Source: Desulfuromonadaceae bacterium (GTDB lineage Bacteria; Desulfobacterota; Desulfuromonadia; Geobacterales; Pseudopelobacteraceae). From it: a DNA stretch of 64,000 nucleotides. Under the pieces are notes generated by a model. The model was given only the letters and a program-made list of their open reading frames with translations. It did no database searches and had not been told where the DNA came from. Both the position numbers and the translations under genes were made by a program. Shown here piece by piece: positions 36,412 through 46,245 of this stretch (the first letter of the stretch is position 1; each line of letters starts with the position of its first letter). The stretch covers positions 92,150-156,149 of the forward strand of contig JAQUIT010000009.1 of NCBI GenBank assembly GCA_028681335.1. Direction: 5' to 3'.

Positions 36412-38055
36412 CTACGGGACGTAGACCTGCTCGTCTTTAGGAACATACCAGCGGATCTGGTTATAGCCTATCCCTGCCGGAGCCGGCTCAACACCTCGGA
36501 TCCGAGCACTCACTACAGGGAGAGAGTCAGGGATATAGAGGAATGTATATGGCTGTTCTTCAGCAAGTATCTCCTGAATACGAAAGTACGCACGTTTGCG
36601 CTTTTCAATATCAAAGGTGCTGCGCCCCTCAATCAACAGTTGGTCAACTTCAGGGTTGTTAAAACCGATAAAGTTTAATTCACCGGGCTTGTTTTTACTG
36701 GAATGCCAGACATCATACATATCCGGGTCCTGAGAAATGCTCCAGGCCAGCAACACAACTTCGAAGTTACCTTTATTGACAAATTCCTTCAAAAAAGCGG
36801 CCCACTCAACAATTCTGATTTTAACGTCAATTCCCACCTGCAGAAGACGTTGTTGTATAATCTGAGCCGTCATAAGGCGTTGCTGGTTACCCTGATTGGT
36901 TAAAATGGTGAACTTTAACGGCTTACCATCCTTTACCAGGATACCGTCACTGTTTTTTTCTTTCCAACCGGCTTCTGCCAACAACGTGGCTGCATGCACC
37001 GGATCATAAGCAATATCTTTGACTCCCGGATTATAGGCCCAACGTCCCGGCACAATCGGACCGTGTGCCTTTTGCCCCATACCAAACAGCACGCCCTGTA
37101 CCAACTCATCCTTATTAATGGCCGCTGTTATGGCCTGGCGGATGCGTTTATCGCCAAAGAGCGGATGGCGCAGATTGTATCCCATATACAGGTAGCTGGA
37201 AGAAGGATACCGATACTTGTTGAAACGGTTGGTAAAGCTCTGTGTTGCCGTCTGGCGAACAAACTGAACCGGGGTCAGATTCATAAGATCAATCGCTCCC
37301 GCCTTGAGCTCCATATACATGGTGGAGGTATCAGGTATGATGCGATAAATAAAACGATCTATGTAGGGGCGCCCTTCAAAATAATCGTTGTTTGCTTCCA
37401 GAACAATTTTTTGCCCCGGGACCCACTCCTTGAACCTGTACGGCCCGGTGCCGACAGGATTACGCGACAGAGGACTCTTGGTGATATCCCTGCCTTCCAG
37501 AAGATGAGCCGGAAGTATATTCATTCCCCATGATGCCAGTGCCGGGGCAAATGGTGACTTGTAAGACACTCTAATCGTGTATGGATCTGGTGTAGTAATA
37601 CTTTTAACCTGTTTGAAATCTTCAGCGTAAGCGGTAGGTGTTTTAGGATCAACCGTGACCTGATACGTATACAGGACATCTCTGGAAGTTAACGGGGTAC
37701 CATCATGCCACTTCACTCCACGGTGAAGGTGGAACGTGATGATCAAGCCACCCTTGGATACTTCGAAAGACTCAGCGAGGTCACCAACGATAGTAAGGTT
37801 TTTATCGTACTTGACAAGACCGTTGTAAATTTGGGCAGCAACGGCATGGGACGATGCGTCGGTTGCAAGAAGCGGAATGAGTGTAGACGCTTCGCCAATG
37901 GTTCCTTCAATAAGTGAATCGCCAGTGACTGGAACGCCTGATGAGTGGGAGTTGCCTGCTGGTACGTTGGGCGATTGCTGGCGGTTGCACGCCAGGAGAG
38001 CAACACAAAGGAGCAGAGCCGGCAACAGGCATCGAACACCTGATGACGGCTTCAT
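36412..38055 (-). CDS. ABC transporter substrate-binding lipoprotein, family 5 (peptide/nickel type)
   Basis: 547 residues. A lipoprotein signal with lipobox LLAC (Cys23) anchors it to the membrane. The rest is a full family 5 periplasmic binding protein, with PLLATDASSHAVAAQIYNGLVKYDKNL near the start, RNPVGTGPYRFKEW in the middle and a C-terminal WYVPKDEQVY. It delivers peptides, nickel or related ligands to a DppBC-type permease. Its ATG overlaps the stop of the TPR lipoprotein gene (ATGA), so the two are coupled. The matching permeases lie 2 kb further along the same strand. Confidence 0.92.
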   Translation of the reverse strand: MKPSSGVRCLLPALLLCVALLACNRQQSPNVPAGNSHSSGVPVTGDSLIEGTIGEASTLIPLLATDASSHAVAAQIYNGLVKYDKNLTIVGDLAESFEVSKGGLIITFHLHRGVKWHDGTPLTSRDVLYTYQVTVDPKTPTAYAEDFKQVKSITTPDPYTIRVSYKSPFAPALASWGMNILPAHLLEGRDITKSPLSRNPVGTGPYRFKEWVPGQKIVLEANNDYFEGRPYIDRFIYRIIPDTSTMYMELKAGAIDLMNLTPVQFVRQTATQSFTNRFNKYRYPSSSYLYMGYNLRHPLFGDKRIRQAITAAINKDELVQGVLFGMGQKAHGPIVPGRWAYNPGVKDIAYDPVHAATLLAEAGWKEKNSDGILVKDGKPLKFTILTNQGNQQRLMTAQIIQQRLLQVGIDVKIRIVEWAAFLKEFVNKGNFEVVLLAWSISQDPDMYDVWHSSKNKPGELNFIGFNNPEVDQLLIEGRSTFDIEKRKRAYFRIQEILAEEQPYTFLYIPDSLPVVSARIRGVEPAPAGIGYNQIRWYVPKDEQVYVP

Positions 38056-39758
38056 TTTTCGCTCTGCTCCCCTTTAAGCTTCTGTATCTTTTCAACCAGT
38101 TCCTTACGCTCTGGAGCCAGCTTAAGAGATTTTTGATACTGTATCAAAGCCTTTTTAGTAAAACGGCGCGAGGCATAGACATCACCAAGATGTTCCAAAA
38201 TAGTAGAGTCATCATCAACGAGTTCAATCGCCTCTTCAAGAGCCTTAATAGCCTCATCATAGCGTTTAAGCTTAAAGTAGGTCCATCCAAGGCTGTCAAG
38301 TATGAATGCGTCGTGAGGACGTATGGCAATAGCCTGCTTGATGTATTTAAGGGCTTCCTCTAGGTGGACACCCATTTCGGCATACGAATAGCCAAGATAA
38401 TTGAGCGCCTGGGCGTCTTTCGGGTCAAGCTGCAATACCAGCTTCATCCGGTTCATCGATTCAGTGCGCTTCCCAAGCTTATCCAGCAACACCCCGATCC
38501 TGAAGTGAAAGCGGGGCTCTTTCTGAAAAAGTTGTTCATTCTCAAGCAGAATCTCGAGGCCTGCTTGTGGCCTGTCAACCGATTCATAGAGAGAGGACAA
38601 ATTCAGATACAGTTCAAGATTTTCACGGTGTAAATCAATCGCTTTTTTGAGAATACTAATTGCAGCTTCAGTCTTACCCTGTTCCTTCAGAATCAGGGCC
38701 ATATGACTCACCGCTTCAAAATACTGGGCAGAATCATTGGATACTTTATCAAACTCGGCATAGGCTGAATCAAGTTCACCCTTCTCTTCATAGGCAATAC
38801 CCAGATAAAGGCGGAGGTTATCAGCGCTAGGATCTTTCTCGAGCATACTGCCAAAAACAGCAATTGCATCATCATATTGCTCAAGTTCAAGATGAACCAA
38901 CCCTATTTTCCGGGTTGTCTCCTGGCCTCCCAGTCCGGACTGAGCAGCCTGCTTGAGGTATTCCAGCGCTTCAGGAAATCGGCGTTGCTGGAGCAGAAGC
39001 TGAGTCAGACGCTGTAGTACGGCAACACGTTGTTCATCCTGATCAAGTAGTGAGCGATATGTATCAATTGCCTGCGGGTAGTTACCCATCGCCTCATACG
39101 TTGCAGCCATGTCAATAGTTGCCTGGCTAAATTCAGGCCTGAGCTCCAGTACCTTTGCGAAATATCCCAAGGCATCTCGATAAAGCTTCATCTGGCTGTA
39201 GGTACGCCCAAGATAGTAATAACCAAGGACTGAATCAGGATTAAGCTTAACCAGTGTCTTGAGTGTAGTGACGGCTTCTTCATATTCAAATAGTCGCGTA
39301 AGCGATAGGGCGAGGTGTAGATAGGCATCTTCTTTGGATGGGTCAAGCTTTACCGCTTTACGCAAGAAATCTGCCGCTTCCGGATCTTTTCCCGCCGAAG
39401 CCATCAAGATACCACCAAGAACGTACGGAGGGCGGTAACTAGGGTCGAGCGCTATGGCCTTATTGATAAATTCCAGCGCTTCCGGAATCTGGCCGATTTT
39501 AACCTTGATATCAGCCATCTCACCATGCAGTCTGGCAGAATCAGGTTCAAGTGAAAGTGCTTCGCGCAGTAGAGTCAGAGCTGCGGGGTAGTCACCTTCA
39601 TAAACAGCAATTCGCGCCCGAGAAAACAGATACAAGGAACGGAAATGATTATTATTGGTCCTGGAGGTGACTGATTCGAAAGGTGCAGGAGTCTGGCTAA
39701 TACCGGCGCACGCGGACAAGGAAAGGGGAAACAGCAGTATGATCAACCACATGCGCAT
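38052..39758 (-). CDS. TPR-repeat lipoprotein
   Basis: 568 residues. A short lipoprotein signal (MWLIILLFPLSLSAC) places the lipid-modified Cys near residue 17. About 14 TPR units fill almost the whole mature protein, with regular Gly/Ala/Leu/Tyr spacing in each 34-residue repeat. It is probably an outer-membrane or inner-membrane periplasmic scaffold. Such proteins serve in pilus assembly, polysaccharide export and cell-envelope complexes; none is indicated here. The stop overlaps the start of the binding protein gene by four bases. Confidence 0.9.
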   Translation of the reverse strand: MRMWLIILLFPLSLSACAGISQTPAPFESVTSRTNNNHFRSLYLFSRARIAVYEGDYPAALTLLREALSLEPDSARLHGEMADIKVKIGQIPEALEFINKAIALDPSYRPPYVLGGILMASAGKDPEAADFLRKAVKLDPSKEDAYLHLALSLTRLFEYEEAVTTLKTLVKLNPDSVLGYYYLGRTYSQMKLYRDALGYFAKVLELRPEFSQATIDMAATYEAMGNYPQAIDTYRSLLDQDEQRVAVLQRLTQLLLQQRRFPEALEYLKQAAQSGLGGQETTRKIGLVHLELEQYDDAIAVFGSMLEKDPSADNLRLYLGIAYEEKGELDSAYAEFDKVSNDSAQYFEAVSHMALILKEQGKTEAAISILKKAIDLHRENLELYLNLSSLYESVDRPQAGLEILLENEQLFQKEPRFHFRIGVLLDKLGKRTESMNRMKLVLQLDPKDAQALNYLGYSYAEMGVHLEEALKYIKQAIAIRPHDAFILDSLGWTYFKLKRYDEAIKALEEAIELVDDDSTILEHLGDVYASRRFTKKALIQYQKSLKLAPERKELVEKIQKLKGEQSEK

Positions 39759-39887
39759 CTTGGAAAGATTCCATTTCTAAAAAAATTATTGTAAAAAGCT
39801 AGCATGAATCAAAATATTGGTCAAACTATAATAAATAAATGGAATGTTGCAGTTGACATCGTTATGGTACGGATGGAATATACACGC

Positions 39888-41195
39888 ATGAATAACACGC
39901 TAGTATACCTTTTTCTTGTTCTGCTGTTGGTCGCCGCGAACGGCTTTTTCGTTGCTGCTGAATTCTCACTTGTTTCTGTGCGACGCTCGCGGATTGTGTC
40001 ACTTGCGGAGAGTGGCGATGCTCGTGCCAAGACACTGCTTGGATTACTAGACGACCTCAATTCCTACATTTCTGCGACACAACTAGGTATTACCATGGCT
40101 TCTTTGGCGTTGGGCTGGATAGGTGAACCGGCTCTTTCCCGGTTACTGCAAGCACCCCTAGAGGGACTGGTTACCGACACTGTCCGCCATACAATCTCAT
40201 TTGCAGCAGCCTTCACCATCATAACATTCCTGCATATTGTACTCGGTGAGCTTGCACCAAAAACACTGGCACTGGACCGGGCAGAAAGCGTTGCCATGGC
40301 AGTGGCGTGGCCGCTGCGATTTTTCCACAATCTGTTCAGCTGGCCGATACGCCTGCTTGATTTTGCCGGCAGAAGCACTGTGCGGTTGTTTGGATTACAG
40401 AGCTCGCCCGATCATGCCAGCGTATATACCGTAGACGAATTGCGACAGATAATTAACACGTCTCACACCAGCGGCACATTGGAGGCCGATGAGCAGCAAA
40501 TGCTTCACCGCATTTTTGAGTTTTCCGACTCGGAAGTCAGGGATGTGATGATCCCGCGTAATGCAGTTGCGGCCATTCCGGTTACCGCTACATTTGAAGA
40601 GACTCAGGCGGCTTTTAATTCAATGGGATTCTCTCGCATGCCGGTTTACCAGGAGCAGATGGATAACATTGTCGGCATTGTTGTCAGAAGAGACCTTGAA
40701 CCATTCCTGTCACACGCACATACGTCAGACTTCAACCTTGAAAAGCTCATCTACCCTCCCCGCTTTATTCCTGCCAATGCTCAGTTAAGCACAGCTTTGA
40801 AACAGATGCAATCAGCACGGACTCATATGGTCTTTGTTGTAGACGAATATGGTGGATTTGAGGGCATCATAACACTGGAAGACCTGCTCGAAGAGATTGT
40901 AGGAGAAATAGATGACGAATTTGATGAAATATCCCCCGAACAGTGCATTGAGGAAAATAACGATTATCTGCTCGACGGTATGCTGACGATGCGGGAGGTA
41001 AATCTCCGGCTTAATCTGCATCTGCCGGAAGACGCACCCTACACTACAATTGCCGGTTTCCTGCTGGCACAGGCCGGACGGCTGCTTCAGCAGGGTGAAA
41101 CAATCCACTATGAAAATTTACGTTTCACCGTGGAAAATGTTGATAGAAAAAGGATCCGTCGTGTCAGGGTTACGACAGAGGGGCCGACAGCGTGA
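39888..41195 (+). CDS. CNNM/CorC-type membrane protein with CBS domains (HlyC/CorC family)
   Basis: About 435 residues from 39888. A DUF21/CNNM membrane domain (about 1-190) with AANGFFVAAEFSLVSVRRSRI is followed by a pair of CBS domains (about 205-325) and a CorC/HlyC C-terminal domain. The family is linked to magnesium or cobalt efflux; the hemolysin name is historical. The start is uncertain: the frame is open from 39804, with ATGs at 39804, 39864, 39873 and 39888, and I chose the one nearest the first helix as in related proteins. It overlaps the next gene by four bases (GTGA). Confidence 0.85.
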   Translation: MNNTLVYLFLVLLLVAANGFFVAAEFSLVSVRRSRIVSLAESGDARAKTLLGLLDDLNSYISATQLGITMASLALGWIGEPALSRLLQAPLEGLVTDTVRHTISFAAAFTIITFLHIVLGELAPKTLALDRAESVAMAVAWPLRFFHNLFSWPIRLLDFAGRSTVRLFGLQSSPDHASVYTVDELRQIINTSHTSGTLEADEQQMLHRIFEFSDSEVRDVMIPRNAVAAIPVTATFEETQAAFNSMGFSRMPVYQEQMDNIVGIVVRRDLEPFLSHAHTSDFNLEKLIYPPRFIPANAQLSTALKQMQSARTHMVFVVDEYGGFEGIITLEDLLEEIVGEIDDEFDEISPEQCIEENNDYLLDGMLTMREVNLRLNLHLPEDAPYTTIAGFLLAQAGRLLQQGETIHYENLRFTVENVDRKRIRRVRVTTEGPTA

Positions 41196-44100
41196 GGATC
41201 ACATCAGGTTTTATTAAGGCATCCGGCATATTAATGATTGCCGTCGTCGCAATTTTGACGGCAACAGCTTTTTTTCTCCCCTACCTCATGGATGTTAACG
41301 CGTACCGGACTGAAATTGTGGCGGCTCTCCAGCAGGGTTTTAATCGTCAGGTAAGCTTCTCCACTGGGGCATTTGCCTGGCATCTGGGTCCGTCTTTTGA
41401 ATTCAATTCTTTTACTGTTAAAGAACGTGACGGAGCGTCAGACTTCATTACAGCCCGAAGGGTAACAGTTAAATTGGCCCTTATACCCCTGCTGGCAAAA
41501 AGAGTTGAATTAAAACACCTCATCCTGGACGAGGCAACCATCTCGCTCTTTCGCAACTTTGACGGCACCTATAATATTGATGACCTGTTAAAACAGAGCA
41601 GTGATGGTGTCAGCGTAGACTTTACAAAGATCAGGATAAACGACGGGGCGATACACTGGAGTGATATGGCCGGCAGAAAAACACCTTTTAACGCTGAATT
41701 ACAGAACATCAACCTGACAGCTAACCATGTCAAACGAGGGAAAAAAGGGCATATCAAATTGGCAGCGGACATTCCTGCGGCAAGCGGCCCTCCGTCCCAC
41801 ATTACTCTCTCTGGAATCATACGCCTCCCCTCTGGTGCCAAACCATTACTAGAGACGACCGCAGACTGCGATCTGACAGTCAAACAGGCAGAAATAGGCA
41901 GGTTTTGGCCTTATTTTGGACAATTCGTCCCCTTTGCCAACACCGGCGGCAGGCTGGATTTTGCCACCAACTTCAAGGGTAAAGCAGAGGATTTCACAGC
42001 TACTGGTAAAGTTTCGATCAATGGCGCATCTCTGCATTGGCCAACAATATTTCACGCCACACTTTCACCCAGAAAACTCCAGCTTGAGTATGCGGTCTCA
42101 CTAACGAAACAGCTCATCGATTTTTCCTCTGTAGACATCAGTATGGAGGGATTCAGAACGAAAGGGAGCTTCCAGATACATGATTACCTGACCAAGGACC
42201 CGCGCATCATTGCCAAAGCTATTACCCCTTCAACGTTCCTCTACGAGAATGTCAGGAATTATGTGCCATATGGTATCATTGAGAGCGGCACCTCAGACTA
42301 CATCGAAAACAAGATAAAATCCGGTGTTTTTAAACTCGAAGCCGCTGTCCTTGATGGACGGGTTAGCCAGATTGCCCACATGGAAATCGGCCAGAACTAC
42401 AATACCCTCATGATTCGCGGGTCCGTAAAAAATGCAGTATTGAGTTACGGACCAAAAGCCCCTTCGTTCAATAACTTAAATGGTATTATTGAACTTAAAG
42501 GTAAAAACTTTAACCTTGTAGGAATGAGCGGATTCTTCGGAACTTCTCCGTTTTCGCTAAACGGTTCCATAACCGAATATAATACTCATAATACCGCCGA
42601 CTATCCTATTAGGATGAATATTACCCCACAGCCCCCAGAAATGGCCTGGCTGGCAAAATTAGCCGGCATTCCAAAACTTGAATACAGTAACAGCTCTTCT
42701 TTGCAGCTCATTGGCAGTGGTCATTATTCCGCCTATAAACTGAACGGAGAGTGGGATCTCAAAGAGGCGGCCTACAACCTCCCGGGCTACATCAGCAAAC
42801 AGCTCGCTACACCGAATACCCTCAAGTTCAGTACAGTTATCGGTGCAGATTCTACTAAAGTCACGTCTGTGAACTACAACCTTCGACCTCTGATTATCAC
42901 CGGCAGCGGCTTGATAGGCTACGGAGATAAACCGTATCTTGGCTTCGACCTTCAGACCAACAGGTTTGTAATGAGTGAAAAACTTCAACTGCTCTCCATG
43001 TGGAATAAATACAAACCGCGGGGAACAGTCCAGGCTCATATCCAGGGCGGTGGAGATCCGGAGGATCTAAGTGCCATGAATTACCATGGCGGCGTAGACG
43101 TCACCAGTTTCAGTTTCCAACCTGATGAAAACCTGAAGCAGGTGAGCGGTATCAACGGCTCAATTATCTTTAAAGAAAACAGCCTTGAAACCTCAACTAT
43201 GGCTGCTCATTACGGCAGTTCTGCCATTTCCATAAAAACGGCCATAAAGAGCCTTAAAAAACCCGAAGCTGATATTACCCTTTCATCACCGCAGTTCTAT
43301 CTGCGCGACATAAATCTTACCGAGGCCGGGCACGACAACAGTATCAAGCACTTAAACGCCAGCGGCACTCTCCGCAACGACAGCATCGTTTTGAGAAGCG
43401 TATCCGGTATGATAAATTCATCAAATATCAACCTGAGTGGAATCTATGAAACCGGCCAGAATCCGAAGGCTAACATCGTAGTAACATCATCAAAACTCGA
43501 TCTGAATGACCTGCGCATGTTTGCATCACCGCCACAGAATGCAGAGACACAGCAAAGTCGAGGCCCGGATATAAAACTTGCCCTGAATATTGAAAATGGA
43601 AATTTTGGAAAAGTGGTCTTTAGCAAGTTGAAAGCCGAAGTTCAGCAGGAGAAAGGAACGATTTATCTGCAAAATCTGACAGCCGGTTTTCTGGGGGGCA
43701 AACTTACGGCCAAGGGGAGAATAGCACCTGGCGGTGAGCAGGGGGACCGTTACGACCTGACTCTTGATATATCAAGGTCAGATGCTGAGAAGCTTTTTGC
43801 AGCTCTGGATATTTCTCGGGAGGTTACCGGCACGTTGACACTTCATGGTGACTTGACAGCACGAGGGAACACCCTTCTTGAAATCAAAAAGAGCGCTTTA
43901 GGGAATGTCCGTCTCACCATGAACAACGGGAAACTGAGAAGATTCAACACACTTGCCAAAGTTTTCTCTATTCTGAATGTTTCCCAGTTGCTCAGATTCA
44001 GACTGCCCGATATGACATCCGGGGGCATGCCCTACAGCAGCATAAAGGGAAGCATCTCGGTCAGGGATGGTATTCTGGCAACCCAGGATCTCTTTATAAG

Positions 44101-44419
44101 CAGTAATGCCATCAACGTATCCATTGTCGGAAGTGCTGACATCGTTAAAGAAGAATTAGACCTTACCCTTGGCGCTCAGCCACTTCAGACAGTGGACAAG
44201 ATAGTAAACCGCATTCCTATTGTGGGCTGGCTCTTGACCGGAAAAGAGAAGGATCTTCTAACTGCCTACTTTGAGGCCAAGGGAAAATGGTCTGACCCTC
44301 AGGTTAGCGCAATTCCAGTAAAATCTATGAGCAAGGGGATATTGAATATATTCATAAGGGCATTTGAATTGCCAGTAAAGCTGTTTACGGATACCGGGGA
44401 GGTCATTTTAGGTCAATAG
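41192..44419 (+). CDS. AsmA-family protein
   Basis: 1075 residues. It starts with GTG inside the stop of the CorC-like gene. An N-terminal membrane anchor (about 8-32) is followed by an AsmA N-terminal region (YLMDVNAYRTEIVAALQQGFNRQV) and a long beta-rich periplasmic part. The AsmA-like C-terminal region near residues 880-1040 has MNNGKLRRF and SIKGSISVRDG. AsmA-like proteins resemble TamB and bacterial lipid-transport bridges. Its last seven bases overlap the lpxC gene on the other strand. Confidence 0.9.
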   Translation: MRITSGFIKASGILMIAVVAILTATAFFLPYLMDVNAYRTEIVAALQQGFNRQVSFSTGAFAWHLGPSFEFNSFTVKERDGASDFITARRVTVKLALIPLLAKRVELKHLILDEATISLFRNFDGTYNIDDLLKQSSDGVSVDFTKIRINDGAIHWSDMAGRKTPFNAELQNINLTANHVKRGKKGHIKLAADIPAASGPPSHITLSGIIRLPSGAKPLLETTADCDLTVKQAEIGRFWPYFGQFVPFANTGGRLDFATNFKGKAEDFTATGKVSINGASLHWPTIFHATLSPRKLQLEYAVSLTKQLIDFSSVDISMEGFRTKGSFQIHDYLTKDPRIIAKAITPSTFLYENVRNYVPYGIIESGTSDYIENKIKSGVFKLEAAVLDGRVSQIAHMEIGQNYNTLMIRGSVKNAVLSYGPKAPSFNNLNGIIELKGKNFNLVGMSGFFGTSPFSLNGSITEYNTHNTADYPIRMNITPQPPEMAWLAKLAGIPKLEYSNSSSLQLIGSGHYSAYKLNGEWDLKEAAYNLPGYISKQLATPNTLKFSTVIGADSTKVTSVNYNLRPLIITGSGLIGYGDKPYLGFDLQTNRFVMSEKLQLLSMWNKYKPRGTVQAHIQGGGDPEDLSAMNYHGGVDVTSFSFQPDENLKQVSGINGSIIFKENSLETSTMAAHYGSSAISIKTAIKSLKKPEADITLSSPQFYLRDINLTEAGHDNSIKHLNASGTLRNDSIVLRSVSGMINSSNINLSGIYETGQNPKANIVVTSSKLDLNDLRMFASPPQNAETQQSRGPDIKLALNIENGNFGKVVFSKLKAEVQQEKGTIYLQNLTAGFLGGKLTAKGRIAPGGEQGDRYDLTLDISRSDAEKLFAALDISREVTGTLTLHGDLTARGNTLLEIKKSALGNVRLTMNNGKLRRFNTLAKVFSILNVSQLLRFRLPDMTSGGMPYSSIKGSISVRDGILATQDLFISSNAINVSIVGSADIVKEELDLTLGAQPLQTVDKIVNRIPIVGWLLTGKEKDLLTAYFEAKGKWSDPQVSAIPVKSMSKGILNIFIRAFELPVKLFTDTGEVILGQ

Positions 44420-45240
44420 ATGCTGTAGTTCTGTGGATCAGAGAAAAGTTCCTTGAGCAGCAGATTATTCAGGTAATGCCCGGTCTTGTTTGCTTCGACT
44501 TTTCCGAGGATGCGATAGCCGCTGGTATAGAAATCGCCTATCAGATCAAGTATTTTGTGGTTGACCAGCTCTTTTTTATAACGTAGACCGAGCGGGTTCA
44601 TTATTTCATCATTCCCGATTACCACAGCGTTATCAAGAGTCCCCCCCTTGGCGAGGCCAATCTTTTGAATAGCTTCGATCTCTTCCTGAAGCACAAACGT
44701 CCGGGAATTGATTATAGCAAAAGCATTCTCAACGTCAGTCACCCGTTTCTTCTGTTTTCCAACCGGTGGACGAAATTCAATAGACATCGTGATTTCAAGC
44801 GTATTGAGTGGCTTAATCTTGACCCATGAGTCATTATGATGCACCTCTACCGGACGCATCACCTTCAGATATACTCCAGACTCCGGAAACTCATACACTC
44901 CCGCCTTCCACATACCTTGATAAAATTCCCAGGCCGAACCATCCAGAATTGGCACTTCAGGGCCGTCTATATAAACCAGACAGTTAGTGATGCCGGAAAA
45001 ATACAGTGCTGCCATCAAATGTTCAATAGTCGACACAGAGACACCACCACCCCCTATCTGAGTAGAGAGGCGCGTATCAGCCACCATGTCATAACGGGCA
45101 GGGATAAGTTGCCCTTTATACACGAAAGCAATACCGAATTCCCTGCGGGGAAGAAACTCCAGCGTCACTTTTTCGCCACTATGGAGACCGATACCTGATA
45201 CTTTAAAAATGCGATTTATGGTTGTTTGTCGTTTTATCAT
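44413..45240 (-). CDS. lpxC: UDP-3-O-acyl-N-acetylglucosamine deacetylase
   Basis: 275 residues, somewhat shorter than the usual 300 or so. It catalyses the committed step of lipid A synthesis. The zinc site is complete: His74 (TIEHLMAAL), His228 and Asp232 (NHKILDLIGD), and the catalytic His255 (KTGHYLNN). SGIGLHSGEKV and GPEVPILDGSA are also present. The motif after the fold switch reads INSRTFVLQEEIEA where most LpxC proteins have a TFGF-type sequence, so this is a diverged member; whether it is the only LpxC in the genome cannot be seen. It is convergent with and overlaps the AsmA-like gene by seven bases. Confidence 0.88.
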   Translation of the reverse strand: MIKRQTTINRIFKVSGIGLHSGEKVTLEFLPRREFGIAFVYKGQLIPARYDMVADTRLSTQIGGGGVSVSTIEHLMAALYFSGITNCLVYIDGPEVPILDGSAWEFYQGMWKAGVYEFPESGVYLKVMRPVEVHHNDSWVKIKPLNTLEITMSIEFRPPVGKQKKRVTDVENAFAIINSRTFVLQEEIEAIQKIGLAKGGTLDNAVVIGNDEIMNPLGLRYKKELVNHKILDLIGDFYTSGYRILGKVEANKTGHYLNNLLLKELFSDPQNYSIY

Positions 45241-45315
45241 AAGGGAAATATGTCAGATATTATGCTAAGCGTCAAGACGCATGGAGAGTATTGAGAATTC
45301 ATGATGCACCGAAAC

Positions 45316-45990
45316 TTAACCATCAATTCTGCTTTTAAGTTCTGTATATTCTGCGGCAAGAACATCGTATTTTCGCTCCAGCTCACGAATCTGGTCGAAC
45401 AGACAGGAAATAGCCTTGGCTTCAGGATCCGGTAATTGTCCATGCTGAAGGTCTGCGCGTCCGTCAGCTTTTTTTTCTTCGGCCATAACCATCCGTCCCG
45501 GAATACCGACGACCGTTGCGTTATCAGGAACCGCTTTAACAACAACCGAGTTGGAACCTATTTTAGCACCCTTGCCAACAGTAAACGGCCCCAGAACCTT
45601 CGCCCCAGAACCAATGACCACATTATCCTGCAGGGTAGGATGTCTTTTAACCTTGTCCCATGTCACCCCTCCCAGAGTCACACCGTGGTAGAGGGTCACA
45701 TTATCGCCAATTTCAGCAGTCTCGCCGATAACAACCCCCATGCCATGATCTATAAAAAACTTTCTCCCGATCTTGGCTCCAGGGTGTATTTCGACCCCCG
45801 TCAGGAAACGGCCAATATGAGAGGTTAATCGGCCGGCAAAGAAGAATTCATGCCCCCACAACCAATGGGCAACACGGTAAAACCAGAGCGCATGAAGGCC
45901 TGGGTAACAAAAGATAATTTCAAGCATGCTTCTTGCGGCAGGGTCGCGTTCAAAAACAGAATTGATATCCTCACGAATATTTTTAAACAT
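45316..45990 (-). CDS. cysE: Serine O-acetyltransferase
   Basis: 224 residues, the short bacterial type. An N-terminal helical region of about 60 residues precedes left-handed beta-helix hexapeptide repeats with [40 protein letters not shown] (read in pieces); DHG and the His residues form the active site. It makes O-acetylserine for cysteine synthesis. A tail of about 45 residues after GIPGR is charged and predicted coiled coil. The gene lies upstream of lpxC, 75 bases apart, on the same strand. Confidence 0.92.
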   Translation of the reverse strand: MFKNIREDINSVFERDPAARSMLEIIFCYPGLHALWFYRVAHWLWGHEFFFAGRLTSHIGRFLTGVEIHPGAKIGRKFFIDHGMGVVIGETAEIGDNVTLYHGVTLGGVTWDKVKRHPTLQDNVVIGSGAKVLGPFTVGKGAKIGSNSVVVKAVPDNATVVGIPGRMVMAEEKKADGRADLQHGQLPDPEAKAISCLFDQIRELERKYDVLAAEYTELKSRIDG

Positions 45991-46245
45991 GTACTTAACC
46001 CCTTTATTTTCGCCGGTATATTATAATTTCAGAGTTAGCACACTGATTGTAAAACTGTCAAATTCATTTCATGGCACTTAATCCCGGTAACTGCCTGACT
46101 GCTTTAACAAAACCAAGACGTGACAGCATGCTGCTCATACAAAAGAACTAACGAGACAAACAACTTCATGCTCGACAAAAATGCTGTTTCCTGGATATAA
46201 AAGAGCGACTAGAGAGTCGCCTAAACAAATTTACTGGAGTTTACG
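45991..46245. promoter_or_regulatory. Divergent region between cysE and ispE
   Basis: 255 bases. On the minus strand TTGACA lies about 65 bases ahead of cysE, with TATAAT nearer the gene but at a non-standard distance. A hairpin with a 6-bp stem (GCGACT-AGAG-AGTCGC, 46205-46220) lies in the leader of ispE. No gene is seen. Confidence 0.35.
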
